Of a stretch of DNA of 64,000 nt, positions 57,545 through 64,000 are shown one piece after another. The DNA is taken from assembly GCA_035695065.1 (NCBI GenBank), contig DASSEW010000058.1, positions 1 to 64,000 on the forward strand, in the 5' to 3' direction. The notes beneath the pieces are model-generated. The model had not been told where the DNA came from and searched no databases. It saw nothing but the letters and a program-made list of their open reading frames with translations. This DNA comes from 66-474 sp035695065 (GTDB lineage Bacteria; Pseudomonadota; Gammaproteobacteria; Xanthomonadales; Rhodanobacteraceae). Every line of letters begins with the position of its first letter. Position 1 is the stretch's first letter. The position numbers were made by a program, and so were the translations under genes.

Positions 57545-58498
57545 ATGACCAACTTCCGCCGCACGCTCTATCCTGAAATCGAGGCCTACGATTCCGGCAT
57601 GCTGCCGGTCTCTCCGTTGCACACGCTCTACTACGAGCAATGCGGCAATCCGCACGGCAAGCCGGTGGTGTTCCTGCACGGCGGACCGGGCGCGGGCTGC
57701 AACGCCAAGTGCCGGCGCTTCTTCGATCCCGCTGCTTATCGCATCATCCTGTTCGACCAGCGCGGTTGCGGGCGTTCGACGCCGCACGCGGAACTGCGCG
57801 AGAACACGACCTGGGATCTGGTCGCCGACCTCGAGCGGCTGCGCGAACACCTGGGCATCGATCGGTGGCAGGTGTTCGGCGGCTCATGGGGTTCGACACT
57901 CGCGCTGGCGTATGCGGAAACGCATCCCGATCGCGTCACCGAATTGGTGCTGCGCGGCATCTTCATGCTGCGCCGCTGGGAGCTGGAATGGTTCTACCAG
58001 GCCGGCTGCGATGCGCTGTTCCCGGATGCGTGGGAGCACTATCTCGCCGCGATTCCGGAGAACGAGCACGGTGATCTCATCCATGCGTATCACCGGCGAC
58101 TGACGTCGGATGATCCGGCGGTGCAACTCGCCGCCGCGCAAGCGTGGTCGGTATGGGAAGCCTCGACCAGTTTCCTCTTGCAGGATCAAACCTACATCGC
58201 GTCGAGCGCGGGCGATCGCTTCGCGCTGGCGTTCGCGCGCATCGAAAACCATTACTTCGTGAATCGCGGTTTTCTCGAATGCGACAATCAATTGTTGCGC
58301 GACGCGCATCGCTTGCGCGCCATTCCCGCGGTGATCGTGCAGGGCCGCTACGACGTGGTCTGCCCTTTGCGCAGCGCGTGGGACCTGCACCGTGCCTGGC
58401 CGGAAGCGAAGCTCGAAATCGTGCCGGATGCCGGGCATTCGGGGTTCGAGCCCGGCAACGTGGATGCGCTGATCCGCGCCACGGACGGATTTCGGTAG
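57545..58498 (+). CDS. pip: prolyl aminopeptidase (proline iminopeptidase)
   Basis: A 317-residue serine peptidase that removes N-terminal proline from peptides, in the cytoplasm. Signatures: RRTLYPEIEAYDSGML, the oxyanion HGGPGAGCN, DQRGCGRSTPHA, the nucleophile elbow GGSWGSTLALAYA, a late Asp in GRYDVVCP and His in DAGHSGFEPG. The ATG at 57545 gives the family's usual start. Its TAG stop is the edge of a REP cluster, whose other edge ends the convergent aminotransferase gene. Confidence 0.95.
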   Translation: MTNFRRTLYPEIEAYDSGMLPVSPLHTLYYEQCGNPHGKPVVFLHGGPGAGCNAKCRRFFDPAAYRIILFDQRGCGRSTPHAELRENTTWDLVADLERLREHLGIDRWQVFGGSWGSTLALAYAETHPDRVTELVLRGIFMLRRWELEWFYQAGCDALFPDAWEHYLAAIPENEHGDLIHAYHRRLTSDDPAVQLAAAQAWSVWEASTSFLLQDQTYIASSAGDRFALAFARIENHYFVNRGFLECDNQLLRDAHRLRAIPAVIVQGRYDVVCPLRSAWDLHRAWPEAKLEIVPDAGHSGFEPGNVDALIRATDGFR

Positions 58499-58565
58499 GG
58501 CGGACACCGTCCGCCGCGGCGGGCAATGCCCGCCCTACGTTCTGCGGCGGCAATGCCCGCCCTAC
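58495..58565. repeat. triple REP-like palindrome ending two convergent genes
   Basis: Units at 58495-58515, 58518-58538 and 58546-58565. TAG at 58496-58498 is the stop of pip; on the minus strand TAG at 58564-58562 is the stop of the aminotransferase. As a set of stable hairpins it may also act as a bidirectional transcript end. Confidence 0.9.
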
Positions 58566-60070
58566 GCCGCAGCTTTCGCCACCGCCGGCTGCTGCAGCCG
58601 CGGACCCTTCAGCAGCGCCTCGCGCACATGCGCCACCAGCAGGTCGGCTTCCGCTTCGCTGATCGCGAAGTGCGGCGTGAAACGGAGCGAGTTGGCGCCA
58701 CCGTGGATCACGTTGATGCCGCGCTCGCGCATGTATTCCTCCGTCGACCCCGCGCCGTAGCACTTGAACTGCGGGGCCAGCTCGCACGAGAACAGCAGGC
58801 CGGTGCCTTGCACCTTGGTGATCAGGCCGGGCAGCTCGTCCTTCAGCGCGTTCAACTTCGCGACGAGTTGCACGCCACGGTCACGGATGTTGGCGCGCAG
58901 TTGCGGCGTCAACTGGTCCATCACCGCGCAGGCGACGTCCAGCGCGCGCGGATTGGCGGTCATGGTGTTGCCGTAGATGCCCTTGCGATACAGACCCGCG
59001 GCGCGCTCGTTCACCGCCAGCACGGACAGCGGGAACTGGCCGGCATTGAGCGCCTTGGAATAGGTTTCCATGTCCGGCGCGGGCAGCTTTTCGAAGCCGG
59101 GATAATCCACGATCGACAGCACGCCGTGCGCGCGCAGGCCGGCCTGGATGGAATCCACCAGCAGCAGCGAGCCGTGCTTCTCGGTGAGCTCGCGCGCGGC
59201 CGCGTAGAACTCCGGCGTGACCGCGCGACCGGGATCGCCTTCGCCCATCACTGGCTCCAGGAACATCGCTTCGAAGAACCAGCCGTGCGTCTCCGCCTCG
59301 TCGAATGCGCGGCGAAGCGCGGCGACGTCATAAGGCGCAACCGTCACCAGAGAATGCTCGCCGCGGAAGCTGGCGAGATTGGCGTCGTAGGCCTTGCGCG
59401 AAGAATCCGAATACAGCGCCGGGCGTTCGGTGCGACCGTGGAACGCGCCCTTCACCGCGAGCCGTTTGATCGCGTGGCCGGCATGGCGCGCGCCGGCTTC
59501 GGTCATCAGCTTGGCGTTCACGTCGGCGATGCGGCCCGCCAGCGTCACGCTTTCCGAGCCGGAGTTGAGGCACATGAAACGGCGGTACGGGTTGCCGCCA
59601 CGGGTGCGGCCGATCTCCCGGTTCAGCGCTTCGGTGAAACGCAGTTGCGCCGGATTCGGCGTCATCACGTTGGCCATCACCTGCGGCCGGGCCAGCGCCT
59701 GCATCACCGCCTGCGGATTGTGGCCGAAGCCCAGCATCCCGTAGCCGCCGCAGTCGTACAGCACCGCGCCCTTGGTCGTGACGATCCAGGGGCCGCGCGC
59801 TGCCAGCGCGACGAACGGGCACACCGCGTCGTCCGAATAGAAGTTCACGAAACCCGATTGCGCGCGCTCGATCTGCGCCTGTTCGTCGAGTCCCAGAAAA
59901 TCCGCCATGCTCGCGCGCAACTGCGCGTGCGCATCGCGCGCATCGGCGATGGCGCCGGCCAGCGACGGATCGGAAGCGGCGAAGCGCTCGATCGTCGCGT
60001 CGTCCAGGCCGTGGGTGCGAACCTGGCCGCCGTGGGCGCGCAGCTCGCGCAGCATCTCGATCGGATTCAT
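58562..60070 (-). CDS. class III PLP-dependent aminotransferase
   Basis: A 502-residue aminotransferase of the ornithine/lysine/diaminobutyrate type. PLP-site features: CLNSGSESVTLAGRIADV, KGAFHGRTERPALYS, LEPVMGEGDPGR, LLLVDSIQAGLRAHG, and the PLP Lys in YSKALNAGQFPLSVLAV. A longer than usual N-terminal region (about 90 residues) includes FVNFYSDDAVCPFVALAARG. The start at 60070 has an excellent GAGGAGG. No pathway neighbours are present, so the amino donor is unknown. Its TAG comes from a REP edge. Confidence 0.88.
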   Translation of the reverse strand: MNPIEMLRELRAHGGQVRTHGLDDATIERFAASDPSLAGAIADARDAHAQLRASMADFLGLDEQAQIERAQSGFVNFYSDDAVCPFVALAARGPWIVTTKGAVLYDCGGYGMLGFGHNPQAVMQALARPQVMANVMTPNPAQLRFTEALNREIGRTRGGNPYRRFMCLNSGSESVTLAGRIADVNAKLMTEAGARHAGHAIKRLAVKGAFHGRTERPALYSDSSRKAYDANLASFRGEHSLVTVAPYDVAALRRAFDEAETHGWFFEAMFLEPVMGEGDPGRAVTPEFYAAARELTEKHGSLLLVDSIQAGLRAHGVLSIVDYPGFEKLPAPDMETYSKALNAGQFPLSVLAVNERAAGLYRKGIYGNTMTANPRALDVACAVMDQLTPQLRANIRDRGVQLVAKLNALKDELPGLITKVQGTGLLFSCELAPQFKCYGAGSTEEYMRERGINVIHGGANSLRFTPHFAISEAEADLLVAHVREALLKGPRLQQPAVAKAAA

Positions 60071-60278
60071 GGGACACCTCCTCGCGGCGACGCCGAGCGT
60101 CGCGCGTAAGTCGTTCAACAGAAAAAGAAAACGTCCGGCAATTTTACCAGCTAAGCCGCTGCGGCGTAACCCCGGGGTCGGACACGGCCCGGCATGACGC
60201 CTGTCAGAAGCGGAGCCTGACGCCGGCGACTCCCGCGCCATCGCATGGAGGCGGACGATGCGTGAAAGGGAGGAGCCC

Positions 60279-61199
60279 ATGAGCACACCGATCGCGCAAC
60301 TGGAAAATGTCGTCAAACGCTACGGTGCGGTCACCGCGCTGGATGGCGTGAACCTGAAATTGCATCGGGGCGAACTGCTGGCCCTGCTCGGCCCGAACGG
60401 CGCCGGCAAGAGCACCGCGGTGTCGCTGCTGCTCGGCCTGCAGCGCGCCGACGCCGGTCGCGCGGAATTGTTCGGCCTCGACCCGCAGTCGCTGGATGCG
60501 CGCCGGCGCATCGGGGTGATGCTGCAGGAAGCCGCGCTGCAACAGTCGCTGCGCGTGGATGAGCTGATCCGATTGACGATGAGCTACTACCCGCAGCCGC
60601 GCGAATTCGGCGAGATCGCGCTGATGGCCGGCATCGAGGAACTGCTGCCGCGCCGCTACGGCAAGCTTTCCGGCGGACAGAAGCGGCGCGTGCAGTTCGC
60701 GCTGGCGATCTGCGGCGATCCGCAAATCCTGTTCCTGGACGAACCCACTGTCGGCCTCGACCTCGGCGCGCGCACGGCGATGTGGAAGGCGCTGCGCGCG
60801 TTGGTCGCGGATGGCTGCGCGATCGTGCTGACCACGCATTACCTGGAGGAAGCCGAAGCGCTGGCCGATCGTGTGGCCGTGCTGGCGCGAGGGAAGATCA
60901 TCGCCGAAGGCAGCGTCGATGCCATCCGCGCGCACGTGGCGCAGCGGCGCATCCGTTGTGTCAGCGCGCTGCCTGCGGAAACGCTGCGCAACTGGCCGGA
61001 GGTGGCGCAAGCCGAGCGCGAAGGCGAGCATCTGCACATCGTCAGCGATGCGGCTGAAACCGTGCTGCGCCGGTTGCTGGCCGCCGATCCCGAGCTGCGG
61101 GAGCTGGAAGTGCGCCGCGCCGGACTGGCCGAGGCGTTCGTCGAGATTACCGAATCAGAAACTGCGGAATCGAAATCCGAACAGAAGGAGGCCGCGTGA
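60279..61199 (+). CDS. ABC transporter ATP-binding protein
   Basis: A 306-residue ATPase: Walker A LLGPNGAGKSTAVSLL near residue 38, signature LSGGQKRRVQFALAI, Walker B ILFLDEPTVGLD and the switch TTHYLEEAE. The C-terminal 80 residues extend past the domain as in drug/polysaccharide-export type ABC-2 systems. GGGAGGAG precedes ATG 60279; the earlier ATG at 60258 contains that site and is rejected. The stop overlaps the permease start, and a two-component pair follows. Confidence 0.93.
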   Translation: MSTPIAQLENVVKRYGAVTALDGVNLKLHRGELLALLGPNGAGKSTAVSLLLGLQRADAGRAELFGLDPQSLDARRRIGVMLQEAALQQSLRVDELIRLTMSYYPQPREFGEIALMAGIEELLPRRYGKLSGGQKRRVQFALAICGDPQILFLDEPTVGLDLGARTAMWKALRALVADGCAIVLTTHYLEEAEALADRVAVLARGKIIAEGSVDAIRAHVAQRRIRCVSALPAETLRNWPEVAQAEREGEHLHIVSDAAETVLRRLLAADPELRELEVRRAGLAEAFVEITESETAESKSEQKEAA

Positions 61200-61969
61200 T
61201 GACTGCCGCGATCGCGATGAATCCCGCGCGCGTCACGCGCGCCTGGATGATGGAAGCGAAATACGAATTCCTGCGTTTGCTGCGCACGCCTTCGTTCGCG
61301 CTGCCGACCATCCTGTTTCCGTCGCTGTTCTACATGCTGTTCGGCGTGCTGTTGAATGGCGGTGAGCATGGCGCCGATGCGGCGCGCTACATGCTCGCCG
61401 GCTACAGCGCATTCGGCGTCATGGCGCCGGGCCTGTTCGGCTTCGGCGTGGTCGTGGCGATGGAGCGCGAGCACGGCCTGCTCACGTTGAAGCGCGCATT
61501 GCCGATGCCGCCCGGCGCCTACCTGTTCGCGAAGATGCTGATGGCGATGCTGTTCGCCGCGATCGTGGTGTGCCTGCTGATGCTGCTCGCCGCAACGCTC
61601 GGCCACGTGCGCATGCCGCTCGCCAACTGGAGCGGGCTGCTGATCGCCGACGTGCTGGGCGTGTTGCCGTTCTGCGCGCTGGGCCTGCTGGTCGGCACAT
61701 TGGTGGGCGGGCAGGGCGCGCCGGCGGTGGTGAACCTGATCTACCTTCCGATGTCGTTCCTGTCCGGCCTGTGGTTGCCGCTGAAGTTGCTGCCGAGATT
61801 CCTGCAACAGATCGCTCCGCTGTGGCCGGCCACGCACCTCGGCCAGGTCGCGTTGTCGGTGAGCGGCGCCGGGGGCGATCACAAGCTGGCGATGCACGCA
61901 CTGGTGCTGGCCGGATTCACGGTGGTGTTCTTCGCGATCGCGCAGCGGCGTCTGCGGCGCAAGGGTTGA
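61199..61969 (+). CDS. ABC-2 type permease
   Basis: A 256-residue inner-membrane protein with six helices (FALPTILFPSLFYMLFGVLL, YSAFGVMAPGLFGFGVVVAM, MLMAMLFAAIVVCLLMLLAA, GLLIADVLGVLPFCALGLLVG, VVNLIYLPMSFLSGLWLPL, ALVLAGFTVVFFAIA). It pairs with the ATPase upstream to form an exporter of unknown substrate. ATG 61199 overlaps the ATPase stop; GTG 61196 is an alternative start. Confidence 0.9.
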   Translation: MTAAIAMNPARVTRAWMMEAKYEFLRLLRTPSFALPTILFPSLFYMLFGVLLNGGEHGADAARYMLAGYSAFGVMAPGLFGFGVVVAMEREHGLLTLKRALPMPPGAYLFAKMLMAMLFAAIVVCLLMLLAATLGHVRMPLANWSGLLIADVLGVLPFCALGLLVGTLVGGQGAPAVVNLIYLPMSFLSGLWLPLKLLPRFLQQIAPLWPATHLGQVALSVSGAGGDHKLAMHALVLAGFTVVFFAIAQRRLRRKG

Positions 61970-61981
61970 GGCGCGCGTATC

Positions 61982-63214
61982 ATGATGGCCGCTGGCAGCA
62001 CGATCATGGAGCGCAACATGCTGTTCAAGGCTGCACCCGACTCGCTGGTGAACCGGGGAAAATGGCGCTCCGAGTCCCGCTTCGCGCGCTTCGGCCCGCT
62101 CATTTCGATGGTGTGGCTGGTGTGGGTGTTCGGGCCCGTCTGGTCGGGCGGCGACCCCGCTTTCAGGGGGTGGTTGTGGCCCACGCTCGCCAGCGTCGTC
62201 GTATTCCTGGTGTTTTACGCACGCGCGTTCACTTGCCCGCGCCGGGAGATGGTCTGGCATGTGCTGGCAATCGCCGCGCTCGGCGGCGTCTTGACGCCAT
62301 TCAATCCATTCGCCCAGTGCTATCTGATCTACGCTTGTTCGTTTGCGGCTTATTGCGGCGCGCCGAAGCTGTCGCTGCGCATCATTGTGTCGCTGCTCGC
62401 GCTCTACAGCGGCGAGTGGTTCATCCTGCATCTGCCATGGATTTACCTGTTCAATGGACTGATGATCGCGTTGATGGTGGGTGTGATCGGCGTGTTCCAG
62501 CGCGTCGAGGGTGATCGCCGCGCGGAACTGCGCCTGAGTCATGATGAAGTGCGGCGGCTCGCGGCCACCGCCGAGCGCGAACGCATCGGCCGCGACCTGC
62601 ACGACCTGCTCGGCCACACGTTGTCGCTGGTGGCCGTGAAATCCGAGCTGGCGAAGCGTTTGCTGGATCGCGACCCGGTCGCGGCGCGACGCGAGATCGC
62701 GGAAGTCGAACGCGTCGCGCGCGAGGCCCTGAGCCAGGTGCGCAACGCGGTCACCGGCATCCGTGCCGCCGGGCTCGCGGCGGAACTGGCTTCGGCGAAA
62801 CTGCTGCTGGAATCGGCCGGTGTCGTATTCGACTATCGTCCGCCCGCGCTGGCATTGCCTGAGCAGGTCGAAACCACGCTGGCGCTGGTGTTGCGCGAGG
62901 CGGTCACCAACATCCAGCGGCACGCGCATGCAACCCGCGCGGAAGTGAGCGTGGAGCACGAACGCGACCGCGCCATCCTGCGCGTGCACGACAACGGGCG
63001 CGGCGGCATCGGCGCGCACGGCAACGGACTCACCGGCATGCGCGAGCGCATCGAGGCGCTGGGCGGAAGCCTGGCGATCCGCTCCGAACGCGGCCGCGGC
63101 ACCGAACTGGCGATCGCATTGCCACTGCGGGAGGTGGAGCCGGCCGCATCGCCCAAGGCCGCCCGCGGTTCCGCGCCTGCGGCCACGCTCGGCCACCAGT
63201 TGAAGCACGCATGA
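61982..63214 (+). CDS. DesK-like sensor histidine kinase
   Basis: A 410-residue kinase. Five or so membrane helices occupy residues 38-172. The HisKA_3 dimerisation box ERERIGRDLHDLLGHTLSLVAVKSELA carries the phosphorylated His207, and the ATPase domain has REAVTNIQRHAHA, LRVHDNGRGGIGAHGNGLTGMRERIEALGG and GRGTELAIALPL. This matches DesK, which senses membrane state in Bacillus; the stimulus here is unknown. Later starts, such as ATG 62006, are possible. It overlaps the response regulator gene by ATGA. Confidence 0.92.
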   Translation: MMAAGSTIMERNMLFKAAPDSLVNRGKWRSESRFARFGPLISMVWLVWVFGPVWSGGDPAFRGWLWPTLASVVVFLVFYARAFTCPRREMVWHVLAIAALGGVLTPFNPFAQCYLIYACSFAAYCGAPKLSLRIIVSLLALYSGEWFILHLPWIYLFNGLMIALMVGVIGVFQRVEGDRRAELRLSHDEVRRLAATAERERIGRDLHDLLGHTLSLVAVKSELAKRLLDRDPVAARREIAEVERVAREALSQVRNAVTGIRAAGLAAELASAKLLLESAGVVFDYRPPALALPEQVETTLALVLREAVTNIQRHAHATRAEVSVEHERDRAILRVHDNGRGGIGAHGNGLTGMRERIEALGGSLAIRSERGRGTELAIALPLREVEPAASPKAARGSAPAATLGHQLKHA

Positions 63215-63813
63215 TCCGCATCCTGCTTGCGGAAGACCAGGCGATGCTGCGCGGCGCGCTGGCCGCGCTGCTCGCGCTCGAGTCCGACATCGAGGTGCTG
63301 GGCAGCGCGCCGGATGGCGAAACCGCCTGGCGCGAAGTGCAGCGGCTGAAACCGGACGTGCTGATCTCCGACATCGAGATGCCCGGCCTCACCGGGCTGG
63401 AACTGGCACAGCGGATCCAGCGGCACGAGTTGCCGATGAAGGTCATCATCGTCACCACGTTTGCGCGTTGTGGCTACCTGCGCCGCGCGCTGGAAGCAGG
63501 CGTTTCGGGCTATCTGCTGAAGGACGCGCCGGCCGAACAACTCGCCGATGCCGTGCGCACCGTCCATCGCGGCGGTCGTTCCATCGATCCGCAGCTCGCG
63601 CTGGAAGCGTGGTCGGAAGCCGATCCGCTCAACGACCGCGAGCGCCAGGTGCTGCGCCTCGCCGGCGAAGGCCAATCCGCCGGTGACATCGCGCAGAAGC
63701 TCAGCCTCTCGCACGGCACCGTGCGCAATTACCTGTCCGAAGCGATCGGCAAACTCGGCGTGGGCAACCGGATCGAGGCGTACCGGCTCGCGCGGCAGAA
63801 AGGGTGGTTGTAA
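63211..63813 (+). CDS. DesR/NarL-type response regulator
   Basis: A 200-residue regulator. The receiver domain has AEDQ near residue 8, the phosphorylation site D54 (LISDIEMPG) and a late Lys (LLKDAPAEQ). A LuxR-type helix-turn-helix follows (LNDRERQVLRLAGEGQSAGDIAQKLSLSHGTVRNYLSEAIGKLG). Coupled to the kinase by a four-base overlap; the ABC transporter upstream is a likely target. Confidence 0.95.
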   Translation: MIRILLAEDQAMLRGALAALLALESDIEVLGSAPDGETAWREVQRLKPDVLISDIEMPGLTGLELAQRIQRHELPMKVIIVTTFARCGYLRRALEAGVSGYLLKDAPAEQLADAVRTVHRGGRSIDPQLALEAWSEADPLNDRERQVLRLAGEGQSAGDIAQKLSLSHGTVRNYLSEAIGKLGVGNRIEAYRLARQKGWL

Positions 63814-63815
63814 CC

Positions 63816-64000
63816 GTGGTCGATAGCGCGACATTCAAGCCCGACGCGTGGCCCACCGTCGTCCCGCGCATCTTCCACCCGGATGTCGGCGGGCTGGTTT
63901 CATTCGTGCGCGACGTGTTCGCCGCGGAGGGAGAGTGTCACCCGGGAAGGCCGGCCGAAATGCGCATCGGCGAATCGGTGGTGATGATCAGCGACGGGGG
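63816..64000 (+). CDS. VOC/glyoxalase-family protein, cut by window end
   Basis: The first 61 residues of a protein starting at GTG 63816, two bases after the response regulator stop. WPTVVPRIFHPDVGGLVSFVRDVF and RPAEMRIGESVVMISDG match the start of PhnB-like VOC-superfamily proteins. The C-terminal part and any metal ligands lie outside the window, so activity cannot be judged. Confidence 0.7.
   Translation, partial: MVDSATFKPDAWPTVVPRIFHPDVGGLVSFVRDVFAAEGECHPGRPAEMRIGESVVMISDG

Noticed and set aside
23609..58565. Regularly repeated palindromes that might suggest a CRISPR array
   Set aside because: The copies are dispersed singly between genes with no uniform spacers and no cas genes; they are REP-like elements.

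Overview
The window is GC-rich DNA from a gammaproteobacterium of the Xanthomonadales type, most likely Rhodanobacteraceae. This is inferred from the thrS-infC-rpmI-rplT-pheS-pheT-ihfA-merR order, the TonB-receptor/tryptophan-halogenase carbohydrate locus, the Xanthomonas-like cytosolic GH13 glucosidase, and dense short palindromic repeats. No phage, insertion sequence or CRISPR array is visible.

Layout. 1-3.2 kb: a LysR regulator divergent from a YeiH-type membrane transporter, a 26-residue hydrophobic mini-ORF and a GspH/FimT pseudopilin. 3.3-7.9 kb: a two-gene operon of a degenerate-SIR2/TIR protein and a membrane-anchored nSTAND-TPR ATPase, the best candidate here for an undescribed immune-type system. 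8.0-10.1 kb: uvrB with a promoter that predicts a leaderless mRNA. 10.1-13.1 kb: a methyltransferase / FAD oxidoreductase / type III polyketide synthase operon whose synthase has a one-base frameshift. 13.1-30.7 kb: a maltodextrin/starch locus with glucokinase, LacI regulator, cytosolic alpha-glucosidase, TonB receptor, flavin-dependent halogenase, exported GH13 and GH31 enzymes, an (alpha/alpha)6 glycosidase, an SLC45-type MFS importer and an esterase. Two near-palindromic LacI-type operators lie between the divergent arms. A tRNA-Val follows.

31-44.9 kb: a respiratory alcohol-oxidation module flanked by two paralogous short-chain dehydrogenases. It holds a PQQ alcohol dehydrogenase, its associated solute-binding protein, a cytochrome c, heme-copper oxidase subunits II, I and III, a small membrane protein, a CtaG-cytochrome c fusion and a zinc alcohol/formaldehyde dehydrogenase. 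The dehydrogenase and oxidase subunit I both lack residues normally considered essential or diagnostic. 45-49.3 kb: a TonB receptor and a membrane-anchored copper nitrite reductase fused to cytochrome c, behind a perfect FNR/Dnr box. 49.4-57.2 kb: the translation operon, with a possible attenuator before thrS and an infC that starts with ATC. 57.3-64 kb: tRNA-Pro, prolyl aminopeptidase, a class III aminotransferase, and an ABC transporter with a DesK/DesR-like two-component pair; a truncated VOC protein ends the window.

At least eleven loci carry one REP-like palindrome family (edge GTAGGGCGG). In five genes the TAG of that edge is the stop codon. Other palindromic families sit within the PQQ-dehydrogenase partner gene, before the CtaG fusion, before the second short-chain dehydrogenase, before thrS and after tRNA-Pro.

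All functional calls come from reading motifs and gene order; no database search or structure prediction was run.
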